Notes under the pieces: generated by a model
Databases searched by the model: none
Seen by the model: the letters and a program-made list of their open reading frames with translations, nothing else
Told to the model about the DNA's origin: nothing
Assembly (NCBI RefSeq): GCF_036784765.1
Contig: NZ_CP136651.1
Location: 2,356,001-2,420,000, forward strand
Origin: Novosphingobium sp. ZN18A2
Lineage (GTDB): Bacteria > Pseudomonadota > Alphaproteobacteria > Sphingomonadales > Sphingomonadaceae
DNA: 64,000 nt
Direction: 5' to 3'
In this document: positions 9,338-19,437 of the stretch, one piece after another
Layout: the number at the start of each line of letters is the position of its first letter
How positions within the stretch are numbered: the stretch's first letter is position 1
Program-made: the position numbers and the translations under genes

Positions 9338-10546
9338 TCACGGCGTCTGTTCGACAGGCACCGCGTATTCGTGGATATAGTTGATCACCTCGCGCGCGTC
9401 TTCCACCGCTTGGGCGAAACCGTCGAAGCCGCTTTCGCTCGTGTAATCGGTATCCTTGAAGACGGCTTCGTAGATGTTGACCTCGGTCGGCTTCCAGGTG
9501 CCGTCGGTCTGTTGCACCAGAACGGTGGCGGTCACGTCCTGATAAGCGTCCGCACGATCGTAGCTGAACGTGCTGTAATCCATCGAAGAATAGGTGATAT
9601 CGCCGGTCTTGACGGTGTTGATGCCAAGGATGGCGTTGATATAGGCGACCGTATCCGGCGTGATGCTTTCGAACTTGTCGCTTGCGCCCGCCAGCAGCGA
9701 CGCGGCCGTCAGCATGTCCTGGGTCGTGAACTTGCCGTCCACAAGGTAATCGTATTCGGTGCCCGGCAGATCGGTGACGCCGGGGATGGTTCCCGTGGTC
9801 ATCAGCGCGACGTAGATCGCAAGGTTTTCAAGCGGGGCGTCGATCGTCTTGCTCGTCCCGTCGGGTGAGGTCACCACAAGCCGCCCTGCCGGATCGAGGG
9901 ATATCGCGGTTGCAGTATCGAGCAGCGCGACGACTTCGTCCGCTCTCTTCAGGAGCACGCTCGTCGGTGCGCGGCCCACGTTCAGGCGGCTCATGTCGAC
10001 TTCGATGGCAAGCGACGGATCGATGGGCGCACCTTCCGCATCGAGCGGGATCGGATTCCCCTCCGCATCGATCGGCTGCACGAAACCTTCGGGCGTCAGG
10101 ATCGGGACGCCGTTGTCGTCGCGAAGGATCACGTACATGTCGCCATAAAGATCGCCGCGCTCGGTCCCGGCCGTGCCGGGTTGTCCGCCGTGTTCGTTCT
10201 TGCCGCCCTTGGCTCCGGCCCAGTCGGGCCGGTCCGAATCGTCTTCTTCGCTGCCGATTTCGCGGAAGATGTCCTCAAGGCTGCCGTGGCTGCGGCTACC
10301 CGCTTCACCCGACGCGCGGCCCTTGCCGCTCTGCTTGCCCTGAGAGCCGTGGTCCCCTTCGCTGCCATGGGTGCTGCCCGAGTGGCCGCCTGCCTGCCCT
10401 GAGGAATGCCCGCTTTCGCCATCGTGCTGAACGGCGGCGAAAGCAGCCTGCGATGCGACGGGGCCAAGCCCGACGACCAGCACCGCGGCAAGCGCTGCAA
10501 TCGACGCTCCGCCTTTGCGCAACCTGTTTCCTGTCATTGTCACCAT
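9338..10546 (-). CDS. Secreted protein of unknown function, low-complexity N-terminus
   Basis: 402 residues, family not recognised. A signal peptide (MTGNRLRKGGASIAALAAVL and following) is followed by about 90 residues rich in His, Gly, Ser and charged residues (HSGSTHGSEGDHGSQG), probably disordered. A more ordered part then opens with GDLYGDMYVILRDDNGVPIL and contains short repeats of the type EGFVQPIDAEGNPIPLDAEG. It lies 92 bp downstream of, and on the same strand as, the three-barrel outer-membrane gene, so an outer-membrane or surface partnership is possible. Two starts (10546 and 10537) are both plausible. Confidence 0.7.
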   Translation of the reverse strand: MVTMTGNRLRKGGASIAALAAVLVVGLGPVASQAAFAAVQHDGESGHSSGQAGGHSGSTHGSEGDHGSQGKQSGKGRASGEAGSRSHGSLEDIFREIGSEEDDSDRPDWAGAKGGKNEHGGQPGTAGTERGDLYGDMYVILRDDNGVPILTPEGFVQPIDAEGNPIPLDAEGAPIDPSLAIEVDMSRLNVGRAPTSVLLKRADEVVALLDTATAISLDPAGRLVVTSPDGTSKTIDAPLENLAIYVALMTTGTIPGVTDLPGTEYDYLVDGKFTTQDMLTAASLLAGASDKFESITPDTVAYINAILGINTVKTGDITYSSMDYSTFSYDRADAYQDVTATVLVQQTDGTWKPTEVNIYEAVFKDTDYTSESGFDGFAQAVEDAREVINYIHEYAVPVEQTP

Positions 10547-10638
10547 CCGACTCCTAAATATGTCCGATATGAACTGATTAATATTAGGGACAACTCATAT
10601 TTCATTGATCGAGAGCAAGTTCGGCGGAAGGACCGGAA

Positions 10639-13080
10639 TCATATTTTCCATGAAAAACCGATGCTTGCGGTATTCTCGTAATTCCGGAACGTATCGGCAG
10701 ACACGCCATAGGCGATCGCATATCCCGGATAGCGGGCGACGGTGTATTCAAGCCGCAAGCGTGCGCTGCCGCCCAGCGCGAACTGCAGGCCGCCGCCATA
10801 GCGTATGCCTGTTCTGGTCGTGATATCCCGGACGCTCGTTCCAGACGTGCTGTAGTGCGTGTCGAACTGCGTGCGCACCGCGCCGATCCTTGCGTAGGCC
10901 AAAGCGGTTGGGTTCACGCTTACGCCCAGAAGCGCGCTGGCGCCGTATGAATGATCGCGGGCCATCGAATAGATGCGGCCCTGCGGGTCACGCTCGATGT
11001 TCCAGTCGAGATGAGCGACTTCGGCGTGCAGTTCCGCGCCGGCATAAAGACGGCCGGCGAGAAGCCCGGCGCCTGCGAACACGCCCAGCAGGCCACCCTG
11101 GCCGCTTCGCGTCGCATCGAGAACGAAGCCGCCGCTGCGCGGCCCACGGTTCAGGCTCGTCAGTGCGCCGTGGCCCAGGTTCACCCCGGCATAGAATCCG
11201 GAGAAATCCGCAGGCGCATCGTCACGTATCGGATTCCCGGCAAAGCGGACACCCACCGCCACCCGGAAGCGGCTTTCCGCGTTTGAGAAGTTGTCCACCT
11301 TTCCGTCGCCGGACACCACGTCATAATCATTAGTGGAAACAAGGCCGTATTCCGTGCGCACGAAACCATATCGCCCGACCGCGGCTTCCAGCCCCAGGGC
11401 CGCGCCAAGACCGATGCGTGTCGTTTGCGTGTCGGACGATCCGCCGGCGTAATCGTATCGTGTCCGGTACGTCGTCCAGGACGGGCCGAAGCGGCCGTAT
11501 ATGATGTCCTTTCCGGACGTCAGGACGCCAAGGCGGATGGCGGCGTCGACGGCCCGCGACCGTTCGACCGAAAAGGTGCGGTCCCCGCCATGCTGCCAGT
11601 CGGGACCACCGCCGAAGGCGGACACCTCGGCCCCCAGATAAACGCGCCCGACCGCCTGGCCATAGCCCAATGCCACGCCGATTTCCGCGCCCTGGCCGCC
11701 AAAATCCGCGGTATTCGTCCCGGTGCCGCGCGGTCCGTCGAGGCCGGTTGTCAGAACGCCGTGGCCAAGTTCCGTGGCGAAATAGAATCCGCCGATTCCT
11801 CCGCTTCGAACCGCCGATGCGCTTGCATCGGACTTGCCGTACCGGGGGGAAAGCTGCGCACCGATCGTGACGAAAACGCGGTTCCGGTCATAATCGTATC
11901 CGGCCGCGTTCGAGGCACGCTGCGCCAATCCGTAATCGATGCCCGCAAACAGGTTGCGTTCGAACCAGTATCGCGCCCAGACGTTCGCGCCGATCACGAA
12001 CTCGGACCGGTCGGCGCCGCGATAGTCATAGCTCGTTCCAGAAAGGCTGCCGCCGAACGCCAGCTTCCGTCCGGCGTCGGCACGGACCGAAAGCGTGCCG
12101 TCGGTAAGCATATAGGACGATGCGCCCGGCAGGGTCGTTTCCTCTACGCTGCGGCCAAGCTTGAACGAAGCGCTGACGCCGCTGCCGGTCCAGTTGACCA
12201 GCGCGCCGTAATCGATCGTGTTGACGTCCGGCAGGCGCGGGTCGGCATAGTCCTGCCGCAACACGCCGACGAATATTTCTCCGTCGAGCCTTGCGGAAAC
12301 CTTCTGGTGAACGCCCGCCGCGACGGAGAAGCCTTCGGAGTTGCGCCGATATCCCCAGTCGTCCACCGGACGGCGGTAGTCGCGCTTGTCCCACTGGCCC
12401 TGCACGAAAAGCTCCGGCCCCCTGGTCAGCGTGTAGCCGACTCGCGCGCCCAGCTCGAACTGGCGACGATTGCGGTCCGCGTTGTCGATCGTGCCTGCTG
12501 ACGCAGGGGTATCCGAAAAATCCAGGCCGGTCGTCGTTGCGCCGATCCGGTATGCCCAGGCGCCGCCCTTTCCGACCAGGCCGAGATAGCCGTAGTCGCG
12601 CCGGAACCGCGTCGGCTCGGTCCCCGCTTCGCTTTCGGGTGAGGTGCGGCTCTCGTGGCTCCAAGCATAACTGCCACCGGCAATGGTCTGAATCCCCGTC
12701 GTCAGGCGCAGCCGTCCATCGGTGGCAAGCATTGCATCGTCATAGTCTTCGCTCGGGTGATCGCGGTATCGGGCGAACTCGCCTGAGCCGCGCACCGTAA
12801 CGCCGCCGGCCGTTCCGCCCAGATCGAGCGTGAGCGCGGGCTGCACCAGCAGGAAGCGGTCTGAAACCTTGCCGTTCTTCGTGGCGAACAGATTATCGTC
12901 CACTCCGAAGGCGATGGCGACATCGGCATTCAGTTTGTGCGCGGACGCATCGCGGGGGGGCGCGTCGTGCGAAACGTCGGGCGCCGGATTCGCCGGTTGC
13001 GCATCCTGCGCGCGGGCTGTTCCCGAAACGAGCCCCGCCGCCCCGATCAGCAGCAGTCTTCTTGCCAATGCGCCTCGCAT
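10639..13080 (-). CDS. Three-barrel outer-membrane protein (BBP2-like plus two OmpA/OmpW-like barrels)
   Basis: 813 residues from the ATG at 13080 (GAGAG ribosome-binding site), with signal peptide LLLIGAAGLVSGTARA. The first half, to about residue 400, resembles Caulobacter-type beta-barrel porin 2: alternating aromatic strands such as LYARYWFERNLFAG-type segments. Two successive smaller barrels follow, starting GFYFATELGHGVLT and GFYAGVNLGHGALT, which are clearly duplicates. The protein ends SIGFSWKI, an aromatic-containing barrel end. It is far longer than a normal single barrel. No function can be read from the sequence; the downstream secreted gene may be a partner. Confidence 0.75.
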   Translation of the reverse strand: MRGALARRLLLIGAAGLVSGTARAQDAQPANPAPDVSHDAPPRDASAHKLNADVAIAFGVDDNLFATKNGKVSDRFLLVQPALTLDLGGTAGGVTVRGSGEFARYRDHPSEDYDDAMLATDGRLRLTTGIQTIAGGSYAWSHESRTSPESEAGTEPTRFRRDYGYLGLVGKGGAWAYRIGATTTGLDFSDTPASAGTIDNADRNRRQFELGARVGYTLTRGPELFVQGQWDKRDYRRPVDDWGYRRNSEGFSVAAGVHQKVSARLDGEIFVGVLRQDYADPRLPDVNTIDYGALVNWTGSGVSASFKLGRSVEETTLPGASSYMLTDGTLSVRADAGRKLAFGGSLSGTSYDYRGADRSEFVIGANVWARYWFERNLFAGIDYGLAQRASNAAGYDYDRNRVFVTIGAQLSPRYGKSDASASAVRSGGIGGFYFATELGHGVLTTGLDGPRGTGTNTADFGGQGAEIGVALGYGQAVGRVYLGAEVSAFGGGPDWQHGGDRTFSVERSRAVDAAIRLGVLTSGKDIIYGRFGPSWTTYRTRYDYAGGSSDTQTTRIGLGAALGLEAAVGRYGFVRTEYGLVSTNDYDVVSGDGKVDNFSNAESRFRVAVGVRFAGNPIRDDAPADFSGFYAGVNLGHGALTSLNRGPRSGGFVLDATRSGQGGLLGVFAGAGLLAGRLYAGAELHAEVAHLDWNIERDPQGRIYSMARDHSYGASALLGVSVNPTALAYARIGAVRTQFDTHYSTSGTSVRDITTRTGIRYGGGLQFALGGSARLRLEYTVARYPGYAIAYGVSADTFRNYENTASIGFSWKI

Positions 13081-13327
13081 CAGGACTCTCTTTTCTGTCG
13101 ATTTCAAGAGGGTTGCTGGCACGGATCGCCGCGCCCCGGAATGACGCGGATCAAATGGCGAGGCGTAGGATCACGGGCACTGCGCGCGCAGAAAACTTGA
13201 CTCTGAAATGACATTTCGAAGGGCGACCGGTTGTTGATCATGATCAATTGCTATTACATCCGCTTTGGATATTAACAATCGGTAATCCCCGATCCCGGGG
13301 CATTCAAATTGGCATGGGAGACTGCCG

Positions 13328-13921
13328 ATGCGTGCCGTTGTTCGACGTACCCTTTTCGCGGCGATAGCCGCCTTGCCCCTGGCGCTGGCCGGATGCGCCA
13401 GCGTTGGCAGCACACCCTACCAGCCTGTTTCCGCGTCCAACCCGGCGGCGGGCGGGTTTACCGACCAGCGGCTCGCCGAAGGGCGATACAGCGTTACCTT
13501 TTCGGGCAACCGGCTGACATCGCGCGAGACGGTTGAGGCATACCTGCTCTATCGCGCGGCGGAACTTACCCTTGAACAGGGGTACGACTGGTTCGCCATT
13601 GTCGACAGGCAGCTTGAACACAGGGTCGACCGCGACGTGGTTACCGATCCGCGTTACGATCCGTGGTTCGCTTCGGACTATGGCTATTGGCGGCCATACT
13701 GGCGGTATTACGTTCCGGGCACGGGATGGCAAAGCTGGTATCCGTATTACGGCGACCCGTTCTGGACGAGCCGCATGCAGACCCAGACCTCCGAAAGATA
13801 CGAAGCGACCGCCGAAATTCGCATGGGACATGGCCCGATGCCGGCAACCGACGTTCGCGCCTTCGACGCGCGGGACGTGATTGCCCGGATCGGCCCCGAT
13901 GTGCGGCGCCCGCAAGGCTGA
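13328..13921 (+). CDS. CC0125/CC1285-family lipoprotein
   Basis: 197 residues with a type II signal peptide; the lipobox LAGC puts the lipidated Cys near residue 23. The conserved body GGFTDQRLAEGRYSVTFSGN, ASRETVEAYLLYRAAELT-like text and GYDWFAIVDRQ match the small CC0125/CC1285 lipoprotein family of Caulobacter and sphingomonads. A Tyr/Trp-rich central stretch (YGYWRPYWRYYVPG) follows. There is a GGGAG ribosome-binding site before the ATG. It lies 36 bp upstream of the next secreted protein and may be cotranscribed. The family role is unknown; an envelope location is likely. Confidence 0.8.
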   Translation: MRAVVRRTLFAAIAALPLALAGCASVGSTPYQPVSASNPAAGGFTDQRLAEGRYSVTFSGNRLTSRETVEAYLLYRAAELTLEQGYDWFAIVDRQLEHRVDRDVVTDPRYDPWFASDYGYWRPYWRYYVPGTGWQSWYPYYGDPFWTSRMQTQTSERYEATAEIRMGHGPMPATDVRAFDARDVIARIGPDVRRPQG

Positions 13922-13957
13922 ACGGAATTTCTCAATATCGCTGATGGAGTACAACCG

Positions 13958-14659
13958 GTGAAATACAGTGCTTCGATGAAATACGGCGTTGCGGCCGCTT
14001 TGCTGGCGGCCTCGGCAATTACCATATCTTCTCCCGCAGTTGCCCAGCGTGGCGGCGGCGGGGGAGGCGGTGGCGGCGGCATGCCGTCCGGCCAGGCCAT
14101 GCCGCCGATGACCGGTCAGGGCACGCTTGACCGCATGCGCGATCAGGACCGGTTGCGCGATCCGTCCAGCGATCAGGACCGGGACCAGGATCGCCTTCGC
14201 GACCGCGATCAGACCCAGACGCCCGATCAACTGCGCGACCGGGACCGTGATCGTATCCACGTTGACCAGGTCGTCGAAGGACAGATTGCGAGCTGGCAAC
14301 TGCTCGACGATGGCGAGCGCATGCAATTCCACAACCGGATGATGCAGGCCAAATCGCAGGAAGAGCGCAACCGCATCCGGACAGAATACCAGCAAACGAT
14401 CCGCCAGCGCGCCGGCGATCTGGGCGTTGATGCTCCGTTCGGGCCGCAGCGGTCCGGATCGGGCATGCGCGACGGATATTACCTTGCGCAAATGCTGACC
14501 GAGCAGGAGCGCGCGCAATTCCACCAGCGCATGCGCCAGGCCGGAAGCGCGGAAGAGCGCAATCGCATCCGCACCGAAATGCAGACGACCGCACGCGAAC
14601 GCGCGCGAGAGATGGGCATCGACGTACCCGCGTGGTTCGGCAGCGGGCAAGGCAACTGA
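13958..14659 (+). CDS. Secreted duplicated-repeat protein (Asp/Arg-rich linker)
   Basis: 233 residues from a GTG with a TGGAGT ribosome-binding site; an in-frame ATG at 13976 is an alternative. A signal peptide ends at AVAQ, followed by a GGGGGGGGG run and a highly charged segment of DQDR/DRDR units (residues about 50-100). Two copies of an about 45-residue helical repeat come next. Each contains QFHxRM and the identical nine residues EERNRIRTE, and each ends in (L/I)G(V/I)DxP. No known enzyme motif is present. A periplasmic helical protein is inferred. Confidence 0.7.
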   Translation: MKYSASMKYGVAAALLAASAITISSPAVAQRGGGGGGGGGGMPSGQAMPPMTGQGTLDRMRDQDRLRDPSSDQDRDQDRLRDRDQTQTPDQLRDRDRDRIHVDQVVEGQIASWQLLDDGERMQFHNRMMQAKSQEERNRIRTEYQQTIRQRAGDLGVDAPFGPQRSGSGMRDGYYLAQMLTEQERAQFHQRMRQAGSAEERNRIRTEMQTTARERAREMGIDVPAWFGSGQGN

Positions 14660-14743
14660 TTGGCCAGGGCGGGTGCCGGTGTCGCGTAATCTGTAGAAGA
14701 TTGGACGTAATCTGACAGACGGTATCATAAGGCTCGAGGAATT

Positions 14744-14793
14744 GCCGGGGCCGGGCGCGGAGTGGTTGGGGTTACGCAGCGCCCGGCCCCGGC
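14744..14793. terminator. Strong hairpin downstream of the repeat protein
   Basis: A perfect 15-bp inverted repeat: gccggggccgggcgc at 14744-14758 and its complement at 14779-14793, with a 20-nt loop, followed by attttg. It lies between the repeat protein and the IS481 remnant and could be the terminator of 13958-14659. Confidence 0.6.
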
Positions 14794-14810
14794 ATTTTGA
14801 TGGCACCGAT

Positions 14811-15372
14811 ATGACCAAGGATTAGAAAGTCATTCGGGGCGAAGTCGGGCTGCTGGAGCTTGGCAAGCAGGTGGGCAATGTCAGCCATGCCTGCAAGATA
14901 ATGGGCTATTCGCGCGACAGCTTCTACCACTTCAAGGAACTGTATGACACCGGCGGTGAGATGGCGCTGCAGGAGCTGACGCGCAGGAAGCCGCTGCTGG
15001 CCAATCGGACTCCGCCGCAGGCTGAGCCATTCGATCTCGCCCGCCGGCATGCGCGGCATGTGGCAGCACCACGAATACGAGCTCTACCTGGCGGTCGAGG
15101 ACGTGGATCATTCCCGCACCAAGACCAAGAGCCCGCTGACGAACGGCATCGTCGAGCGGCTTCACAAGACCATGCTGGACGAGTTCTACCGGATCGCCTT
15201 CCGCAAGAAGATATACCGGTCCATCGACGAGTTGCAGGCCGATCTGGATCAATAGGGCATCAGCTACAACGAAGAGTGGCCACATCAAGTCCGCTGGTGC
15301 TTCGGCAAGACGCCCATGCAGACCCTTGTTTACGCATCCCCGCTGGCAAAGGAAAAGATGATCGCGGCCTGA
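14811..15372 (+). pseudogene. IS481-family transposase remnant
   Basis: The frame from 14811 begins MTKD and then meets a TAG at codon 5 before continuing [38 protein letters not shown] and LANRTPPQ, which is the N-terminus of an IS481-family transposase. The catalytic middle is missing. The text resumes at [18 protein letters not shown] and [18 protein letters not shown], hits a further TAG, and ends GKTPMQTL...KEKMIAA. The gene is dead through nonsense codons and a large internal deletion. It sits at the downstream edge of the arabinose locus. Confidence 0.85.
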
Positions 15373-15454
15373 GCCTCCGGGACAGATCCATGCTGACCAC
15401 TCGCAGGCACCAACTGTCCGATCTAGTGTCAACTTCTACAACTAACTGTTTCCT

Positions 15455-16309
15455 CTATCCCGGGTATATTCCTACAGGAACACCCTTAGCGCCGCTTAGC
15501 ACTTCAAAAAGTGCTCCATCATATTCGGATGGCGGTAACCCTGTCGCGGCCGACGTCACGAACATGCGGTCTAGGGCTTCACCCGCAAAGGTAATGTTAG
15601 TAACCCGCCGTGCCGGTAGGCCGATCGCGCGGTCCAGATGTCCATCGGGCGTGAAGCGACTGATACGCCCGCCATCCCAATGCGCTACCCAGAGAAAGCC
15701 TTGCGCATCGGCGGTCATTCCGTCCGGGTAGCCGTCGTCATCGTCGAACCGAATAAACGGCTGCTTGTTGGAGAGACCCGCGTCCGTGATCTCGAAGCGA
15801 TAGATCGTGCGCTTTGCGGTATCAGAGTGATAGAGCCAACGGCCACAAGGCGAGAAGGCCGGGCCATTGGGAACCAGATAGTCCCGGTCCATCACTTGCC
15901 ATGTGCCGTCCGGCATGAAGCGATAGAGCGCGCCGCATTCCTCCTTTTCGGCCATGTCCATCGTTCCGCACCAGATCGCACCGAACCGGTCTGCCTTGCC
16001 GTCGTTCATGCGGCTGCCCGGTAGGTGCGGTTCTGGATCGCCGAGCGGGGTGATGGCCATCGTGTCCAGCCGGATTCGCTTAAAGCCGCTCTGAAATCCA
16101 CCAATCAAAGTTTCGTCACGTGCCTCAGCCACCCAACCGAGCGGCTCGGGCATCTTCCAACGCTCGATAGCACCGTCGTCGAGTGACAATCGGTTAAGTG
16201 CGGGCGCAAGAATATCTACCCAATAGACTGCATTCTCGCGCGCGCTCCACATGGTGCCTTCGCCCAGCATATCGCACACGTCGCGCTCGATCTTGCGCCA
16301 TTCCGCCAT
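15455..16309 (-). CDS. SMP-30/gluconolactonase-family sugar lactonase (L-arabinono-/galactonolactonase)
   Basis: 284 residues from the ATG at 16309, which has GGAGG seven bases upstream. Family marks of six-bladed SMP-30 lactonases: [19 protein letters not shown] near the start (metal Glu), [19 protein letters not shown] (metal Asn), [16 protein letters not shown] and [19 protein letters not shown] (metal Asp). It lies 14 bp after the IlvD/Edd dehydratase in the order epimerase-dehydratase-lactonase. In the oxidative pentose pathway it would open the aldonolactone made by the Gfo/Idh dehydrogenase at 24320. Action on both arabinono- and galactonolactone is inferred. Confidence 0.9.
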   Translation of the reverse strand: MAEWRKIERDVCDMLGEGTMWSARENAVYWVDILAPALNRLSLDDGAIERWKMPEPLGWVAEARDETLIGGFQSGFKRIRLDTMAITPLGDPEPHLPGSRMNDGKADRFGAIWCGTMDMAEKEECGALYRFMPDGTWQVMDRDYLVPNGPAFSPCGRWLYHSDTAKRTIYRFEITDAGLSNKQPFIRFDDDDGYPDGMTADAQGFLWVAHWDGGRISRFTPDGHLDRAIGLPARRVTNITFAGEALDRMFVTSAATGLPPSEYDGALFEVLSGAKGVPVGIYPG

Positions 16310-16323
16310 GAAGCGCCTCCCGG

Positions 16324-18120
16324 TCAGTGGTTGTCGCGCGGGAGCCCCATGGTCTGGGCGATGCGCTGGAATTTTTCCGAACCTTCGAGGATCGCGCCCG
16401 TGTTCATCTGCCCGACCACGGCGCGCTGCAGTTCCTGCCAAGGTGTCTGCGAAGCGGGATAAGGGAAGCCTCCCTTCGCTTCGAGCGCCTTGCGGCGTTC
16501 GGCCAGTTCATCGTCGGAGATGAGGACGTTCACCGTGCCGTTGCGCAAATCGATGCGCACACGATCCCCTGTCTCCAGCAAGGCAAGTCCGCTCATCGCC
16601 GCGGCTTCGGGACTGGCATTGAGGATCGAAGGACTGCCAGACGTGCCCGACTGCCGCCCGTCGCCAATGCACGGCAATGCACCAATGCCTTCCGTGATGA
16701 GATAGGCAGGCGGCCGCATGTTCACCACTTCAGCGGCGCCCGGATAGCCAATGGGACCGGCCCCGCGCATGAACATCAGCGTTTCGGGTGTGATCCCCAA
16801 CGCCGGATCGTCGATGCGGCGGTGATAGTCTTCCGGGCCGTCGAATACGACGGCAGGGCCCTCGAAAGCATCGGGATCGTCCGGATTGGAGAGGTAGCGC
16901 TGACGGAAATCCCTGCTGATCACGCTTGTTTTCATGATCGCGGCGTCAAACAGGTTTCCGGTAAGGACAAGGAAGCCCGCATCGGCAAGGATCGCCTGAT
17001 CGAACGGCTTGATCACGCGTTCGTCCTCGATCGTCGCGTCGCGACAGTTTTCACCGATCGTCTTGCCGTTCACCGTCATCGCGGACTCATTGATCAGGCC
17101 CTGGCCCATCAGTTGGGCGACAACCGCCGGAACGCCCCCGGCGCGGTAATAGTCTTCGCCAAGGTATTCGCCGGCAGGTTGCAGGTTGACCAGAAGCGGA
17201 ACCTTGTGACCGTGCGTTTCCCAATCCCGAAGCGGAAGATCGACGCCGATGTGCCGGGCAATCGCAACAAGATGGATCGGCGCGTTGGTTGAACCACCGA
17301 TTGCCGAATTGACGACGATGGCATTGTGAAACGCGTCAAGCGTCAGGATGTCGGAAGGCTTGAGGTCTTCGTGAACCATGTCGACGATGCGCTTGCCGGT
17401 GCGGTACGCACATTCCTGCCGATCGCGATAGGGTGCCGGAATCGCAGCCGATCCAGGCAGCATCATGCCCAGTGCTTCGGCCAACGAATTCATCGTGGTC
17501 GCAGTGCCCATGGTATTGCAGTATCCGGTGGAAGGCGCCGACGACGAAACGAGCTTGATGAAGCCCTCTTCGTCCAGTTCCCCGGCGGCAAGCATTTCAC
17601 GCCCCTTCCAGACGATCGTTCCGCTCCCGGTCCGCTCCCCCTTGTGCCAGCCGTTGAGCATCGGCCCGACCGACAGCGCAATGGCGGGGATATTGACGGT
17701 GGCCGCCGCCATCAGCAGGGCCGGAGTGGTCTTGTCGCACCCGGTGGTCAGCACCACGCCGTCAATCGGATAGCCGTAAAGCGCCTCTACCAGCCCGAGG
17801 TACGCCAGGTTGCGGTCAAGGCCGGCGGTCGGGCGCTTGCCTGTTTCCTGGATCGGATGAACCGGAAACTCGATGGCAATGCCGCCCGCTTCGCGAATAC
17901 CTTCACGGATTCGCTCCGCCAGCACCAGGTGGTGGCGATTGCACGGCGAAAGATCGCTGCCGGTCTGGGCGATACCGATGATGGGCTTGCCCGAACGCAG
18001 TTCTTCCAGGCTGATCCCGTAATTCAGGTATCGCTCAAGATAGAGCGACGTCATGTCGATGTTGGCAGGATTGTCGAACCAGGCGCGTGAACGCAGCCCG
18101 GGCTTTGCGGTGTCGGTCAT
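16324..18120 (-). CDS. IlvD/Edd-family dehydratase (probable L-arabinonate/D-galactonate dehydratase)
   Basis: 598 residues from the ATG at 18120; a TTG at 18141 overlapping the epimerase stop is an alternative start. Iron-sulfur ligand cysteines are visible in [16 protein letters not shown] and [17 protein letters not shown], the last also containing the catalytic serine segment. Length and motifs match the aldonic-acid branch of IlvD/Edd enzymes rather than dihydroxyacid dehydratase, a reading supported by the neighbours. It would convert L-arabinonate (and perhaps galactonate, which has the same C2-C4 configuration) to the 2-keto-3-deoxy acid. Confidence 0.9.
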   Translation of the reverse strand: MTDTAKPGLRSRAWFDNPANIDMTSLYLERYLNYGISLEELRSGKPIIGIAQTGSDLSPCNRHHLVLAERIREGIREAGGIAIEFPVHPIQETGKRPTAGLDRNLAYLGLVEALYGYPIDGVVLTTGCDKTTPALLMAAATVNIPAIALSVGPMLNGWHKGERTGSGTIVWKGREMLAAGELDEEGFIKLVSSSAPSTGYCNTMGTATTMNSLAEALGMMLPGSAAIPAPYRDRQECAYRTGKRIVDMVHEDLKPSDILTLDAFHNAIVVNSAIGGSTNAPIHLVAIARHIGVDLPLRDWETHGHKVPLLVNLQPAGEYLGEDYYRAGGVPAVVAQLMGQGLINESAMTVNGKTIGENCRDATIEDERVIKPFDQAILADAGFLVLTGNLFDAAIMKTSVISRDFRQRYLSNPDDPDAFEGPAVVFDGPEDYHRRIDDPALGITPETLMFMRGAGPIGYPGAAEVVNMRPPAYLITEGIGALPCIGDGRQSGTSGSPSILNASPEAAAMSGLALLETGDRVRIDLRNGTVNVLISDDELAERRKALEAKGGFPYPASQTPWQELQRAVVGQMNTGAILEGSEKFQRIAQTMGLPRDNH

Positions 18121-18137
18121 ATACGTGGTCGTTCCGG

Positions 18138-19286
18138 TCAACGATCGACCGACACGCGATAGATCATGACATGCCGATATGGCTTGCCCGGATCGACGCG
18201 CGCCGAGACGAAATTGCTGTGGTTGGGGGCATCGGGAAATTTCTGCGGCTCAAGCGCGATACCGTCGCCCATACGATAGAGATGTCCGTGCTTGCCGACA
18301 TAAGTTCCGTCGAGGAAATTGCCGGAGTACACTTGAAGCCCCGGTTCGGTGCTCAACACCTCGAGCACCCGGCCCGATGCCGGATCTTCCAGCCGGGCCG
18401 CCAGTTCGGGCTGCGCGGTAAGTCCCTTGTCGAGGGCGAAATTGTGATCGAACCCGCGGCCATAGACGATCTGCTGGTCGTTACCGTCGCGCACGCCGTC
18501 TTCCAATGGCTTACCCTTGCGGAAATCGAACACCGTTCCTTCCACCGGACGAAGCTCGCCCGTGGGGATCAGTCCGGCGTTGATCGGCGTGTAATGACTG
18601 GCGGGAATGGTCAGCACATTTTGCATCGCGCCTTGCGGGGCGCCCTCGCCCGCCATGTTGAAAATCGCATGATTGGTCATGTTGATAATCGTTGGCCTGT
18701 TCGTCGTCGCGTCGAATTCGATCCGCAACGAACCCGCTTCGTCGAGCGAGTAGGTCACCCTGGCTCTCACTGTTCCGGGATAGCCTGATGCCCCGTCCGG
18801 GCTTTCCAGCGAAAACACTGCACAGGCCACGGGACCGGACTTGATCGACACGAGCTTCCAGTTCTGGACGTCGAACCCCTTCCCTCCGCCGTGCAGCGAG
18901 TTGTCCCCGTCGTTGCGCGGAAGCTGATATGCCTTGCCATCCAGCGTGAAACGCCCGTTCGCAATTCGGTTGGCATAGCGACCGATCGTCGCCCCCCAAT
19001 AGTTCGGGCGCTTTTCGTAATCGGACAGCTTATCGTAACCGAGCGTGATATCGGCCAGTTTCCCGTTGCGATCGGGAGCCATGAATTTCTGCAGCGTGGC
19101 GCCGAACGTAAGGATCGTGGCGGAAACCCCGTTTGCGGCCGTCAGGGTAACGGCCGTCACCGCCGTTCCATCGGAGAGCGTGCCCGCGGGAGCCTTGGTG
19201 GCATCGGCAGCGAATGCGCTGGCCGGAAGCGTGACGGCGACAGCCAGGGCAACTCCCCCGGCAAACAGAGTCGACAAATTCCTCAT
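18138..19286 (-). CDS. galM: Aldose 1-epimerase, exported
   Basis: 382 residues from the ATG at 19286; the longer upstream reading lacks signal-peptide character. A signal peptide ([17 protein letters not shown]) precedes the galactose mutarotase fold. [31 protein letters not shown] and [16 protein letters not shown] contain the conserved His and substrate-binding residues. Export to the periplasm suggests mutarotation of released arabinose or galactose before uptake or oxidation. It is first in a minus-strand operon with the dehydratase and lactonase and divergent from the sugar MFS gene. Confidence 0.9.
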   Translation of the reverse strand: MRNLSTLFAGGVALAVAVTLPASAFAADATKAPAGTLSDGTAVTAVTLTAANGVSATILTFGATLQKFMAPDRNGKLADITLGYDKLSDYEKRPNYWGATIGRYANRIANGRFTLDGKAYQLPRNDGDNSLHGGGKGFDVQNWKLVSIKSGPVACAVFSLESPDGASGYPGTVRARVTYSLDEAGSLRIEFDATTNRPTIINMTNHAIFNMAGEGAPQGAMQNVLTIPASHYTPINAGLIPTGELRPVEGTVFDFRKGKPLEDGVRDGNDQQIVYGRGFDHNFALDKGLTAQPELAARLEDPASGRVLEVLSTEPGLQVYSGNFLDGTYVGKHGHLYRMGDGIALEPQKFPDAPNHSNFVSARVDPGKPYRHVMIYRVSVDR

Positions 19287-19351
19287 TCCCGAAATGCTCC
19301 CATTCTTATCCGGAATTATCCTGCCCCATTGACGGGATTGCTGACTGCATA

Positions 19352-19362
19352 TACTCCGACAA
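19352..19362 (-). promoter_or_regulatory. Candidate GntR operator, galM/MFS divergent promoter
   Basis: TACTCCGACAA, read as TTGTCGGAGTA on the minus strand. It is 66 bp before galM and 76 bp before the sugar MFS start. The core TGTCGGAGT recurs at 21709 and 31010, and it fits the FadR-subfamily pattern TnGTnnnACnA in one complete half-site. Confidence 0.6.
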
Positions 19363-19437
19363 ATAGAAAAAGCGCAAGCCGGTTCGCCATCGACGTTCTT
19401 CATCGACATGGGCCGCGCTCAATTCGAGAGGACAGAC

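Noticed and set aside
14040..14080. Poly-G/GGC run as a short tandem repeat or recombination site
   Set aside because: It encodes the poly-Gly stretch after the signal peptide of the 13958 gene; no array is present.
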